Shown here: positions 34,741 to 43,817 of the stretch, piece by piece
Layout: each line of letters begins with the position of its first letter
How positions within the stretch are numbered: the first letter of the stretch is position 1
Origin: Mucilaginibacter sp. OK268
Lineage (GTDB): Bacteria > Bacteroidota > Bacteroidia > Sphingobacteriales > Sphingobacteriaceae
Length of the DNA: 64,000 nucleotides
Direction: 5' to 3'
Assembly: GCF_900103125.1 (NCBI RefSeq)
Contig: NZ_FNJV01000001.1
Location: 620,001-684,000, forward strand
Notes under the pieces: model-generated
What the model was told of the DNA's origin: nothing
The model's database searches: none
The model's input: only the letters and a program-made list of their open reading frames with translations
Made by a program: the position numbers and the translations under genes

Positions 34741-35205
34741 TTATTTAAAAAACTCCGTGTCATTTTTAGGGTAGCCTTCATCGTCAAGATCATCACGATC
34801 ATCTTCAGGAGTGTGTGCTAATGCAGAATCTGCAGGGTCAACTTCTACAATTTCGCCCTCGTCAATGTGCATGCCAAGATCATCAACATCCGTTTCAAGC
34901 GATCTTTTACCTGCATACTCTTCATCCGTATTATCGTATGGGTTGGCTTCGTCATAGGTTGAATTCATGTCGTTGCCATTTTTAACGGAAGTGTTATAGG
35001 GATCGGGGTGATCATAATCCGGATCGTCGCTTTTTACATCATATTCAAAGCTGTTGTCATCAGGATTGTATTTAAGATCCTCCTTGTCAATGGTTTCGCC
35101 TAATTCGTCTTTTAATGTTCTGTCCCGATCGGCGCTGTTATCATTTAAAGCGTCATCGTCTTCATAATCATCATCAAATCCGGGGTTTATATTTTGATTG
35201 CTCAT
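34741..35205 (-). CDS. Acidic low-complexity protein, 154 aa
   Basis: Almost the whole chain is Asp/Glu/Asn/Tyr-rich (FDDDYEDDDALNDNSADRD, DDPDYDHPDPYNTSVKNGND). Residues are arranged like a disordered cytosolic protein with no motif or signal. It converges on dnaX across a palindromic repeat. The function is unknown. Confidence 0.6.
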   Translation of the reverse strand: MSNQNINPGFDDDYEDDDALNDNSADRDRTLKDELGETIDKEDLKYNPDDNSFEYDVKSDDPDYDHPDPYNTSVKNGNDMNSTYDEANPYDNTDEEYAGKRSLETDVDDLGMHIDEGEIVEVDPADSALAHTPEDDRDDLDDEGYPKNDTEFFK

Positions 35206-35279
35206 CGGTTTTTGCTTTGATTAAATATACCAAAAAACCTTGCCAAAACCAAAGCAGGGGCAATTAATAATAATGCGAA

Positions 35280-35426
35280 TCAAGGGTCAAGAACCAAGAG
35301 TCAAGAAAACAGCCAAATATGGAATAACAACCTACAAATTAGAGGAAGTTTAGTCCTACCAATAGTAAACGAGCAGTTTTTCTTATTTTCTTCTTGATTC
35401 TAATATCTTGACTTTTGATTCTAATA
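35280..35426. repeat. Interspersed AGTCAAGA/TCTTGACT repeat unit
   Basis: Left side GGTCAAGAACCAAGAGTCAA and right side TTCTTGATTCTAATATCTTG are loosely inverted around about 85 bases. The right end supplies the TAG stop of the outer-membrane protein gene at 35421. Copies also lie at 47531, 50672 and 51184. Confidence 0.65.
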
Positions 35427-36128
35427 ATATATTTGTTTGCGGTAAGATGTTACACCGCCAATGGCCACTTTTACGCCCAGGGTAAACTGTGTAAATATAT
35501 CATTATGAAGCCCGGCCTTGTACCCGTCAAGGTTGTCATCCATTACCCTGTTATACTGATAACCCAGGTCTATTTTAATACTGGGATCGTTATATTGGTT
35601 AAATAACTTAATCTCATAACCTATTCTTATGGGTATAAAAGGTACCTGACTGTTGTTATCACCCGGAGGTTGAACACCAGCCGGCAGACCATTTTCTCCG
35701 CCCTTTTTTACATGGTTCACCAGGTACCCGATGCCGGTTGAAAGGTAAAGGCCTTTAAATGCATTAGCCATTGGGCTATTAGAGTAATCCATCAATTCGC
35801 CGGCTTGCAATTGTACCCTTAATGCAAAGGCCCAGAAATGGTTTTCAAATGTACGTCCGTATCCCAAACTTGCGTCGCCCGCTTTAAGGCTGCCATATTG
35901 CCCTTCAAAAATATAGTTAATAAATGGGCCATGGTTATAATTGAAGTTAAGTTGAGCCGAAGGGGTGTACTTTAAAGCTTTGGTTACATCTGTGCTGATG
36001 GGATAGTTAAGACCAAGGCCGATGCCTACATCGTATTGAGCATAATCGTAACCTAACTGGGCTTTCGCAAAAAATGCGCTGGTGCATAGAATAATTGTAA
36101 GGACTGTTCTTAATATCAGTTTTGTCAT
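35421..36128 (-). CDS. Outer-membrane beta-barrel protein, 235 aa
   Basis: The signal peptide is MTKLILRTVLTIILCTSAFF (cleavage after AKA). Alternating barrel strands follow (YDVGIGLGLNYPIS, SAQLNFNYNHGPFINYIFEG, GLYLSTGIGYLVNHV, FIPIRIGYEIKLF, QFTLGVKVAIG). It resembles small 8- to 10-stranded OmpA/OmpW-like barrels without an identifiable peptidoglycan domain. The last codons and stop lie within an interspersed repeat, so the C-terminus may have been reshaped. It is divergent from icd. Confidence 0.82.
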   Translation of the reverse strand: MTKLILRTVLTIILCTSAFFAKAQLGYDYAQYDVGIGLGLNYPISTDVTKALKYTPSAQLNFNYNHGPFINYIFEGQYGSLKAGDASLGYGRTFENHFWAFALRVQLQAGELMDYSNSPMANAFKGLYLSTGIGYLVNHVKKGGENGLPAGVQPPGDNNSQVPFIPIRIGYEIKLFNQYNDPSIKIDLGYQYNRVMDDNLDGYKAGLHNDIFTQFTLGVKVAIGGVTSYRKQIYY

Positions 36129-36305
36129 AGATAGACATTAGGGGGCTACTAATTGGCAATCTGTTAATTTATTTAACTAACGTTTAATTTTATAAAAATA
36201 GTATTCGCCCCTGCAAACACAATAAACTTGCCACAATAAATAGTCAGGCCCAGGTAAATCAATAAATTTCATCTATTATTAATGAAAATGGTAAAGTCTA
36301 TTTAA

Positions 36306-36313
36306 TATATTTG
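36306..36313 (+). promoter_or_regulatory. -7 promoter box of icd
   Basis: TATATTTG fits TAnnTTTG, 31 bases before the icd ATG. No strong -33 element is visible. Confidence 0.35.
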
Positions 36314-36344
36314 AAGCCATTAAAATAAAAAAACAACATCAGGT

Positions 36345-37574
36345 ATGTCAAAAATTAAAGTAGAAAATCCGGTAGTTGAACTGGATGGCGATGAAATGAC
36401 CCGAATTATCTGGAAATTTATCAAAGACAGGTTGATAATTCCTTATCTGGATCTTGATATCAAATATTATGATCTGGGTATCGAGTATCGTGATGAAACT
36501 AATGATCAGGTGACCATTGATGCCGCTAATGCTATCTTAAAATATGGCGTAGGTATTAAATGTGCCACCATTACGCCTGATGAGGCCCGTGTAGAAGAGT
36601 TTGGCTTAAAACAAATGTGGAAATCGCCAAACGGAACTATCCGTAACATTTTGGATGGTACTGTTTTTCGTGAACCCATTGTAATGGCCAACGTACCACG
36701 TTTGGTTCCTAACTGGACTGCTCCGATATGCATTGGCCGTCATGCTTTTGGCGATCAGTACCGTGCTACCGATTTTTTAACCAAAGGGAAAGGTAAATTA
36801 ACAGTAACCTTTACTCCCGAAGATGGTAGCGCCGAGCAATCATACGAAGTGTATAATTTTAAGGGCGATGGTGTAGCCTTAACTATGTATAATACCGATG
36901 AATCAATAAAAGGATTTGCACATGCCTGCTTTAATCAGGCATTAATGAAAGGCTGGCCTTTATATTTATCAACCAAAAACACCATCCTGAAAAAATATGA
37001 CGGTCGTTTTAAAGATATTTTTGAAGCGATATATCAACAGGATTACAAACAAAAGTTTGCTGAAGCAGGCATTACTTATGAGCACCGCCTGATTGATGAC
37101 ATGGTTGCATCTGCATTAAAGTGGAACGGTAACTTTGTATGGGCTTGTAAAAATTATGATGGCGACGTACAGTCTGATACGGTGGCACAAGGTTTTGGTT
37201 CATTAGGTTTAATGACCTCTACTTTAGTTACCCCAGATGGTACTGTTATGGAAGCCGAAGCTGCACATGGTACCGTTACCCGTCATTACCGCGACCATCA
37301 AGCCGGTAAACCAACCTCAACTAACCCTATCGCTTCTATTTTTGCGTGGACAAGAGGACTGGAGTTCCGTGGTTTGCTGGATAACAACCAGGAGCTAGTA
37401 AACTTCTGTAAAACTTTAGAGCAGGTTTGTATCGAAACTGTAGAAAGTGGTAAAATGACCAAGGATTTGGCCATCACCATTAAACCAAAAGTTGAACATG
37501 GTACAGATTACCTGTATACCGAAGAGTTCTTGGCTGCTATTGACGAAAACCTGAAAGTGAAATTAGGTAAATAA
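36345..37574 (+). CDS. icd: NADP-dependent isocitrate dehydrogenase
   Basis: This 409-residue enzyme of the eukaryote-like homodimeric class oxidises isocitrate to 2-oxoglutarate in the TCA cycle. The N-terminus [20 protein letters not shown] is characteristic. Further marks are [20 protein letters not shown], then [20 protein letters not shown] and [17 protein letters not shown] with the NADP-binding HGTVTRH. The length is normal. It is monocistronic with its own terminator. Confidence 0.97.
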   Translation: MSKIKVENPVVELDGDEMTRIIWKFIKDRLIIPYLDLDIKYYDLGIEYRDETNDQVTIDAANAILKYGVGIKCATITPDEARVEEFGLKQMWKSPNGTIRNILDGTVFREPIVMANVPRLVPNWTAPICIGRHAFGDQYRATDFLTKGKGKLTVTFTPEDGSAEQSYEVYNFKGDGVALTMYNTDESIKGFAHACFNQALMKGWPLYLSTKNTILKKYDGRFKDIFEAIYQQDYKQKFAEAGITYEHRLIDDMVASALKWNGNFVWACKNYDGDVQSDTVAQGFGSLGLMTSTLVTPDGTVMEAEAAHGTVTRHYRDHQAGKPTSTNPIASIFAWTRGLEFRGLLDNNQELVNFCKTLEQVCIETVESGKMTKDLAITIKPKVEHGTDYLYTEEFLAAIDENLKVKLGK

Positions 37575-37589
37575 GCTATAATTTAATTA

Positions 37590-37628
37590 AAAAAGCCCGG
37601 TCAGGATTTTCCTGAACCGGGCTTTTTG
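37590..37628 (+). terminator. Terminator of icd
   Basis: AAAAAGCCCGGTCAGG and CCTGAACCGGGCTTTTT form a stem with one mismatch and a T-run, 16 bases after the icd stop. Its right half is repeated at 37816-37835. Confidence 0.85.
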
Positions 37629-37631
37629 TTT

Positions 37632-37815
37632 GGTATCGAAGCTTAATCATAGGAGGCCCCCTCCGGAGCCAAGGGGGATTATTGTACGTTTAACTATAAA
37701 CATGGGGCTCCGATGGAGCCGCCTCTTGTCAACAGTATTTGAGAACGCTCTATAGGAGCATCGTGTTTATAGCATATTCCATTTGGGAAGTTTGGCTCCA
37801 GCGGAGCCTCCTTAA
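37632..37815. mobile_element. MITE/REP-like 184-base element with GGCTCC palindromes
   Basis: The element is bracketed by a 20-base direct repeat (37612-37631 and 37816-37835, the right arm of the icd terminator). Its ends are inverted (AGGAGGC...GGAGCCAA against TTGGCTCC...GCCTCCT), and inside CTATAAACATGGGGCTCC faces GGAGCATCGTGTTTATAG. GGCTCC-N3-GGAGCC occurs in two exact copies. No ORF is present. It looks like an inserted non-autonomous palindromic element. The rest of the gap to manA (37836-37920) holds nothing else recognisable. Confidence 0.65.
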
Positions 37816-37920
37816 CTGAACCGGGCTTTTTGTTTAAGATAAGTTTTTAGTAAAAAAAGCTGAATCGGTTTATCTGTTTCTTTTTTTAACTCCTAACTTA
37901 GCGCTATAAAAACAAAACAG

Positions 37921-38901
37921 ATGTCAGCATTATATCCGTTAAAATTTAAAACTATTTATAAAGACAAGATATGGGGTGGTCAAAAGATCAAAACCTATTT
38001 ACATAAAGATTTTGGTGCTTTGCCTAACTGCGGCGAAACCTGGGAAATATCAGGCGTGAAATCTGATGTATCTGTAGTTGCCGATGGTGAACTGGCTGGT
38101 GAATCACTGGCCGATTTGCTGGAGAAGTATCAAAGTGAGCTGGTAGGCCAAAAGGTTTATGCCCACTTTGGCAATATATTTCCTTTGCTTGTAAAATTTA
38201 TTGATGCTAATGAGGATCTGTCTATCCAGGTGCACCCGAATGATGAACTGGCCAAAAAACGCCATAATTCATTTGGAAAAACCGAGATGTGGTATGTAAT
38301 TGAAGCCGACCCGGGCTCAACCCTGATAGCTGGCTTTAACCAGGAACTTACCGAGCAGATCTACCTGGATAAATTTAACAGCGGGCATCTTACCGACATT
38401 TTGAATAAGGAAGATGTAACAGCGGGCGATGTGTTCTTTTTGCCAGCCGGCAGGGTACACACCATTGGTAAAGGTTTGTTGATCGCCGAAATTCAGCAAA
38501 CATCTGACATCACTTACCGTATATATGATTTTGACCGGGTTGATGATAAAGGTAACAAACGCGAGCTACATACCCAGGAGGCGCTTGCTGCTATCGACTA
38601 TAAACATTACCCGGAATATAAAACCAATTATCAGCCTAAAAAAGATGAAACAGTAAAACTGGTTACTTGTCCTTATTTTACAACTAACCTGCTCGATTTT
38701 ACGCATAACACTTCTAAGGATTACTCAACCCTTGATTCATTCGTGATCCATGTATGCGTGGAGGGGGCTTACTCTATAAAATGCAACGGAGAAGTATACT
38801 CAGTAAAAATGGGTGAATGTATCTTGCTACCTAAAAGCATCAATCAGGTTGAATTGGAAACAACCGGCGGCTTTAAAATATTGGAAAGCTATATTGAATA
38901 A
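37921..38901 (+). CDS. manA: Mannose-6-phosphate isomerase, class I
   Basis: This 326-residue cupin-type isomerase interconverts fructose-6-P and mannose-6-P. The zinc ligands are in place: Gln103 and His105 in SIQVHPND, Glu122 in KTEMWYV and His180 in AGRVHTIG. The start LYPLKFKTIYKDKIWGG and the short Bacillus/Bacteroides-type length fit. It is monocistronic and has no leader motif I can name. Confidence 0.95.
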   Translation: MSALYPLKFKTIYKDKIWGGQKIKTYLHKDFGALPNCGETWEISGVKSDVSVVADGELAGESLADLLEKYQSELVGQKVYAHFGNIFPLLVKFIDANEDLSIQVHPNDELAKKRHNSFGKTEMWYVIEADPGSTLIAGFNQELTEQIYLDKFNSGHLTDILNKEDVTAGDVFFLPAGRVHTIGKGLLIAEIQQTSDITYRIYDFDRVDDKGNKRELHTQEALAAIDYKHYPEYKTNYQPKKDETVKLVTCPYFTTNLLDFTHNTSKDYSTLDSFVIHVCVEGAYSIKCNGEVYSVKMGECILLPKSINQVELETTGGFKILESYIE

Positions 38902-38949
38902 TATAACTAATTAGTGCAGGTACTATTGCAAGGCCTGTACTAATTTCTT

Positions 38950-39372
38950 CTATTGTCTTGCTATTCCCTGCAGATCTTTGAAGATCTCCTGAAGACGCTG
39001 AACATCCACTGGTTTAAAAATATAATCAGAAATGGAAGGAATATTTTTCGCACGGTCAATATCTTGTGAGTCAATAGATGAGCTAAGTATATAAACGGAG
39101 ATTTTTTTCCCCAGTTGCGATTTTATTTCCTCAAATTCTTTCATAAATTCCCAACCATCCATTACGGGCATGCTGAGGTCTAGAAATATAATATCAGGCA
39201 AATTCTGAGCATTATCAGGATCTCTTAAATGGGCAATTGCTTCACTACCATTATCAAAGTGAGTAACCTGATTGCTTAGGTCTTTTATGCTGAGGAGCTT
39301 TTTAAATCCGTAAGCGTAAATTTTGTTGTTATCAATAATACAGGTATTAACAGCGGAGGTGGGTATGATCAT
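38950..39372 (-). CDS. Single-domain response regulator
   Basis: This 140-residue CheY-like receiver has phospho-acceptor Asp65 in IIFLDLSMPVMDGW, the Ser of YILSSS and Lys in IFKPVD. The acidic pocket reads IIDNNKIYAYG, one Asp (14) followed by two Asn instead of the usual Asp/Glu pair. It follows the PAS histidine kinase by 13 bases and is presumably its target. There is no output domain. Confidence 0.9.
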   Translation of the reverse strand: MIIPTSAVNTCIIDNNKIYAYGFKKLLSIKDLSNQVTHFDNGSEAIAHLRDPDNAQNLPDIIFLDLSMPVMDGWEFMKEFEEIKSQLGKKISVYILSSSIDSQDIDRAKNIPSISDYIFKPVDVQRLQEIFKDLQGIARQ

Positions 39373-39385
39373 TTATCAGTTTAAA

Positions 39386-40864
39386 TTACACCAGTTTAAT
39401 GGTAAATTTAGTGCCAATATTTACAGTGCTTTCAATTTTAATGGTGCCACCAAGCGCTTCTATCTGGTTACGGGTAATAAACAGGCCTATGCCTTTGGCA
39501 TCGGGGTTTTGATGAAATGTTTTGTACATGCCAAATACCTTGTCGCCATAACGATCAAGATCAATACCTATCCCGTTATCTTCAAATATCAGGTAAATAT
39601 GATTTCGCTCTTTCATGGTATAACACCTGATGAGAGGCTGCCTGTCCAGGTGGCTGTATTTCAGAGCATTAGTAAGCAGGTTTTGTAAAATGCTCTCCAT
39701 ATAAGCTGGTATATAGCTTATTTGCGGGCACTGACTAAAATCATATTCTATACGGGCATTAAGTGCTTCTATATTGCTTTTTATAGCAGACTGGATATTG
39801 TTGAAAATGGCTTCAAAACTGATGATACTCCGTTCGTTGGTAATTTCAGTCTGTATTTTAACAATTTCGTTCAGGTGTTCAATAGTGGCATTTAAGCTAC
39901 TGCTGATCGATTTAATATGCGCGAAGATCTCGGTACGATCTTCCGCCAATTCTGTCTCTTCGTATAAGTTCACCATGAACTGCAGGTTGCCGGTATGCGA
40001 ACGCAGATTGTGTGATACGATATACGCAAAATTTTGCAGGCGCCTGTTTTGATCGGTCAGTAAATTGAGTGACGATTCCAGGCTGAGCCCCTTGCGTTTG
40101 TTGCTGTCAATATCCTGTAAAATGCCCCGTATGGTAACACACCGGCCATATTCGTTAATAATGGGTACACCTTTGGCCCGTACCCAGATCACATGATTTT
40201 TAGCGGTTCTGAACAACAGCTCCAGATCATAAGGCTGGCAAAACTCCAGCGCGTTGTTAATGGCGTTTTGTATAACGGGGCGATAAGGTGGTTCGAAAAA
40301 ACTTACAGTCTCTTCAATGCTGAGCTTTATTTCGGCTTGTAACTCAAAAATATCGTAGATCTGTTTGGATAATGTTAAATTGAGGGTGGCGGCATCAATT
40401 TCCCAGCTGCCTAACTTAGCTATCCTGATAGTATCGCCGTAATGTTGGTCATTGCGGCTAGCCTGTAGTTCGGCTTGTTTATACTGGTTAATATTGATAA
40501 TAGAACCATAAATGATCTGCCCGCTTTTATCATACTGCCGTTTGATAGTGCTTTCAAACCAATGGTATCCGGATGATTTGGTGAGTAACCTGATTTGAAT
40601 CGGTTTAGCAGGACTTGTATTTTGATCATTTAAAGCGTGCAGAAAAACAGCCTTGTCCTGGTGATATAAAAGATGTTCAAAAAATATGTGATTGGAGCAC
40701 TCAATTTCATTGGTATCATACCCCAGGATACTGTAAAAACCTGCCGACCATTTAATAGCCCTGGTATTAATATTATATTCCCAGATACCTGCATTAATGT
40801 TATCAATTATTTGAGCAAGATGCAGCCTGCTGTCATCAGAAAACTTATCCTCAGAAAAACTCAT
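39386..40864 (-). CDS. PAS-domain sensor histidine kinase
   Basis: This 492-residue cytosolic kinase has no membrane helix. A first PAS (about 15-130, GIWEYNINTRAIKWSAGFYS) and a second PAS/PAC (about 140-255, KLGSWEIDAATLNLTLSKQI) come first. The dimerisation box YIVSHNLRSH has His285. The HATPase carries NALKYSHLDRQP, DNGIGIDLDRYG and KGIGLFITRNQIEALGG. It is the first gene of a two-gene operon with the single-domain regulator at 38950. Confidence 0.93.
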   Translation of the reverse strand: MSFSEDKFSDDSRLHLAQIIDNINAGIWEYNINTRAIKWSAGFYSILGYDTNEIECSNHIFFEHLLYHQDKAVFLHALNDQNTSPAKPIQIRLLTKSSGYHWFESTIKRQYDKSGQIIYGSIININQYKQAELQASRNDQHYGDTIRIAKLGSWEIDAATLNLTLSKQIYDIFELQAEIKLSIEETVSFFEPPYRPVIQNAINNALEFCQPYDLELLFRTAKNHVIWVRAKGVPIINEYGRCVTIRGILQDIDSNKRKGLSLESSLNLLTDQNRRLQNFAYIVSHNLRSHTGNLQFMVNLYEETELAEDRTEIFAHIKSISSSLNATIEHLNEIVKIQTEITNERSIISFEAIFNNIQSAIKSNIEALNARIEYDFSQCPQISYIPAYMESILQNLLTNALKYSHLDRQPLIRCYTMKERNHIYLIFEDNGIGIDLDRYGDKVFGMYKTFHQNPDAKGIGLFITRNQIEALGGTIKIESTVNIGTKFTIKLV

Positions 40865-41313
40865 ATAAATTAATACCTACTCATTTATTTGATAACAACA
40901 CGCTCTCTATAAGAAAATTATGTGCCATAATTTAAAATCACGGAAATTACAACCATACGTTGTGTATGTTTTTTCTGATCTGCGGTATTAAAATCTAAAT
41001 CACCAGACTTCAAATATAATATTTGAAATTATATAAACAACTCTAATACTGATGATTACAAAATAAAATTTATTGTATTAAAATATAGCCATTTGGGTAG
41101 GTTCATAACTCAAAATAATTAATTTGGATATAGTTTGTATATAATTTGTCTGCATTTGATTATAAAAGGATATTGCAATGATGATTTGAGCAGCAATTTT
41201 TTTTGAAAAGAGGTGATAATTGCGCTACAAAAGAAAAAAGACAGTAAAAAAGTGATATTTTTAGAGAGAATGTCCTGTTTTTAATCCGGTTTTATGCCTG
41301 CGGAAGATGATGA
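40865..41313. other. AT-rich intergenic region, nothing recognised
   Basis: About 450 bases between the kinase start and the alkD-like stop, both on the minus strand. It must hold the kinase promoter on the minus strand. I see no ORF, RNA gene or palindromic repeat of the families found elsewhere in the window. Confidence 0.6.
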
Positions 41314-41967
41314 TCATCTGGCTGTTAATTCAGCAAGGGCATTTGAGGCTATCCATTTGGCTGCTTTATGGTCTTGTTTTAAAATATTTTGGGCTGTTTG
41401 TATAGCTATTGCCTTTAAAACATCATTCCTTTTTCCGATCTGCCGGAGTGCCCAGTTCACCGCTTTTTTTACAAAGTTCCGGTTATCCCAGGCTTCCCGT
41501 TCAATAATTGGCATTAACGCTATAAATGATTCGTTTCCAGCTTTTTTATTGTGTACCGCGTATTCGGCCATAAGCACAAAACCTGCCCGTTTTATAAATT
41601 CTGCTTCATGAGCACTAAATTCAATGGCCTTTTTCATAGCAAATGGAGTACGATCAAACAAATTACCGCATACCTGGTCACATATATCCCATGAATTGAA
41701 ATCCTTTGTCCAGTTATCGATCTGTTCTTCGGTAACCAGGGCCGGGTCGTCAATTAAGGATGCCAGCAGGCGGGCTTCGTGTACGCCTGTATCCCAAAGA
41801 TCAAGCGCCAGTTGGTGATCTTTTTTGATGGTTTTGGCCAGCTTTCGCAATTCGGGAAGGCGAACGCCAATAGCATTTGTATTGTCGATGCCGAAGCGTT
41901 GCATGCCGGCCAGGTACCCGGCGTCGGCCTTGTATTTTAAAAAATCAATGATCTCCTGAACAGCCAT
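41314..41967 (-). CDS. DNA alkylation repair protein, AlkD-like
   Basis: This 217-residue all-helical HEAT-like protein has the family stretches RFGIDNTNAIGVRLPELRKL, then LALDLWDTGVHEARLLASLI and WDICDQVCGNLF. WDNRNFVKKAVNWALRQIGK follows. Relatives excise bulky or cationic alkylated bases by backbone contacts. It lies 3 bases after the secreted YciI-like gene and is probably cotranscribed, though no functional link is obvious. Confidence 0.9.
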   Translation of the reverse strand: MAVQEIIDFLKYKADAGYLAGMQRFGIDNTNAIGVRLPELRKLAKTIKKDHQLALDLWDTGVHEARLLASLIDDPALVTEEQIDNWTKDFNSWDICDQVCGNLFDRTPFAMKKAIEFSAHEAEFIKRAGFVLMAEYAVHNKKAGNESFIALMPIIEREAWDNRNFVKKAVNWALRQIGKRNDVLKAIAIQTAQNILKQDHKAAKWIASNALAELTAR

Positions 41968-41970
41968 GTG

Positions 41971-42435
41971 TCAATCTGTTATGCTTTTACTTTGCAACCT
42001 GCTGTGTATATCCACCACTTCCATCAGCGCGGCCGAGCAGTAAAAAGGGTGTAGTTCCATAACTAAACTACCTGCTTTTATGGCCGGGTCGGTTTCGGTT
42101 AGTTTTTTGGCTTCCTCAAGCGTTTCTACATTAAAAATAAATATACCCCGGATAGGTTGATTATCCAGGAACGGACCTGCTACTACCAGTTTACCTTCGG
42201 CGGCTAAACGGGTAATGTTTTTTAAATGGGCCATTTGCAACTGCATCCGAGCTGCCGAATCTTTTAATTGAGTAGGGCCTTCTTTTAAAAAGGCAAGCAC
42301 ATATTTTTTCATGCCGTACTTATCGGCACCCAGCTTTTTGGCAAGGGCGGCATCGTAAGCAGGTTTGGAGGTATCCTGTGCAAAACAGTTGATACTAAAA
42401 GCAATTGTTGCGAAGAGGATGATGAGCTTTTTCAT
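41971..42435 (-). CDS. Secreted YciI-like protein, 154 aa
   Basis: The signal peptide LIILFATIAFSINCFAQ is followed by a YCII ferredoxin-like domain: KKYVLAFLKEGP, then AHLKNITRLAAEGKLVVAGP and GIFIFNVETLEEAKKL, then DPAIKAGSLVMELHPFY. YciI-type domains have an Asp/His pair (here the DPAIKAG region) of uncertain catalytic use; the extracytoplasmic location is common in Bacteroidota versions. It is upstream of the alkD-like gene on the same strand. Confidence 0.82.
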   Translation of the reverse strand: MKKLIILFATIAFSINCFAQDTSKPAYDAALAKKLGADKYGMKKYVLAFLKEGPTQLKDSAARMQLQMAHLKNITRLAAEGKLVVAGPFLDNQPIRGIFIFNVETLEEAKKLTETDPAIKAGSLVMELHPFYCSAALMEVVDIHSRLQSKSITD

Positions 42436-42479
42436 GTGTTTTGAATTTAGGTCCTATCAAATATAAAAAATCACGAGGC

Positions 42480-42510
42480 AAAAAAGCCGGGCAATTTTGC
42501 CCGGCTCAAA
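42480..42510 (-). terminator. Terminator of the hmgA-hppD operon
   Basis: GAGCCGGGCA and TGCCCGGCTTTTTT on the minus strand form a strong hairpin with a T-run about 50 bases past the hppD stop. Confidence 0.85.
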
Positions 42511-42562
42511 TTAAAACATCGCTAATAGTTAATAGAATATTTTAGATGGGTAATACCTTTAA

Positions 42563-43705
42563 TTAAAGGTTCCCTCTTATTTCCTGTTCGCGTTCAATAG
42601 CCTCAAACAAGGCCTTAAAATTACCGGCACCAAATGATTTAGCACCTTTACGCTGTATGATCTCGAAGAATAGGGTAGGCCTGTCTTCAATTGGCTTGGT
42701 GAAAATTTGCAGCAAGTAACCTTCATCGTCACGGTCAACCAGGATACCCAGCTTTTTCAAGGGCTCCAGATCTTCGTCAATATGGCCCACACGATCAGTT
42801 AATTCATCATAATAGGTAGTAGGTACGGTCAGGAATTCCACACCGCGGCTTTGCAAGTCGGTTACGGTTGCCACAATATTGTCGGTAGCCAGGGCAAGGT
42901 GTTGAACGCCCTCATCCTCATAAAATTCCAGGTATTCCTCAATCTGCGATTTCTTTTTACCTTCGGCAGGCTCATTGATCGGGAACTTTACGTAGCCATT
43001 GCCATTGCTCATTACCTTGCTCATCAGAGCAGAATATTCGGTACTGATCATTTTATCGTCAAAGGTTAAAATGTTTTTGAAACCCATGATTTCTTCATAA
43101 AAATTCACCCATTCGTCCATCTTGTGCCAGCCTACGTTGCCCACGCAATGGTCAATATATAAAAGGCCGGCGGAAGGTGGATTATAATTGTTCTCGTGCT
43201 TTTGATAGCCGGGTAAAAACAAGCCATTATAGTTTTTACGTTCGATAAACATATGAACAGTTTCGCCATAAAGTTTGATACCGCTGGTGCGTACCTCGCC
43301 GTACTCATCTTTAAGTGTTTGCGGTTTCTGATAAGGCACAGCGCCCCGCTTAGTGGTTTGTTCAAAGGCGTCATAAGCATCATCAACCCACAGGGCCAGC
43401 ACTTTTACGCCATCGCCGTGTTTTTTAATATGCTCGGCAATAGGATGGTCGGAATGCAGAGGGGTAGTTAACACTATCCTAATCTTGCCTTGCTGTAATA
43501 CGTATGATGCCCTGTCGCGCACACCGGTTTCGGGTCCGGAGTAGGCCAGGTTTTGAAAACCAAAAGCGGTTTTATAATAATGGGCAGCCTGTTTGGCATT
43601 ACCCACGTAAAACTCCACATGATCGGTACCGTTAAGCGGTAAAAAATCGGTCACCCCCTCTAAATCTCCCCCGATAGGGGAGACTTTTTTATCTATTGTT
43701 TCCAT
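42563..43705 (-). CDS. hppD: 4-hydroxyphenylpyruvate dioxygenase
   Basis: This 380-residue Fe(II) enzyme with two VOC domains converts 4-hydroxyphenylpyruvate to homogentisate. The iron ligands fit His186 (YIDHCVGNV), His269 (GVQHLALATDN) and Glu348 (LFFEIIQRKG). The family-like part starts at FLPLNGTDHVEFYVGNA. Residues 7-18 (KVSPIGGDLEGV) are encoded by a palindromic repeat of the AAAGTC-TCCCC family, so the N-terminus has been extended or replaced by repeat sequence. The next in-frame ATG is well inside domain one, so the annotated start is kept. It follows hmgA on the same strand. Confidence 0.95.
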   Translation of the reverse strand: METIDKKVSPIGGDLEGVTDFLPLNGTDHVEFYVGNAKQAAHYYKTAFGFQNLAYSGPETGVRDRASYVLQQGKIRIVLTTPLHSDHPIAEHIKKHGDGVKVLALWVDDAYDAFEQTTKRGAVPYQKPQTLKDEYGEVRTSGIKLYGETVHMFIERKNYNGLFLPGYQKHENNYNPPSAGLLYIDHCVGNVGWHKMDEWVNFYEEIMGFKNILTFDDKMISTEYSALMSKVMSNGNGYVKFPINEPAEGKKKSQIEEYLEFYEDEGVQHLALATDNIVATVTDLQSRGVEFLTVPTTYYDELTDRVGHIDEDLEPLKKLGILVDRDDEGYLLQIFTKPIEDRPTLFFEIIQRKGAKSFGAGNFKALFEAIEREQEIRGNL

Positions 43706-43817
43706 AGTTTTTTTAATTTGTGTGCTTGCTCTGTTTAGTAAGAGAACAAGGTGTTTTGGGTTTAATTGAACAGTTCAGTTCCTAAATCCCTCCCCAAAGG
43801 GGAGGTTAGGAGGGGGC
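43652..43817. repeat. CTCCCC-type REP doublet between and into hmgA/hppD
   Basis: Two palindromic units lie at 43652-43686 (CTCCCCCGATAGGGGAG core, within the hppD coding start) and 43781-43817 (CCTCCCCAAAGGGGAGG core, carrying the hmgA stop). The same family occurs at 52279-52411 and 53001-53101. Confidence 0.8.

Noticed and set aside
39323..39688. Plus-strand ORF across the kinase/receiver junction
   Set aside because: It overlaps both genes of a convincing kinase-regulator operon on the other strand and shows no domain.
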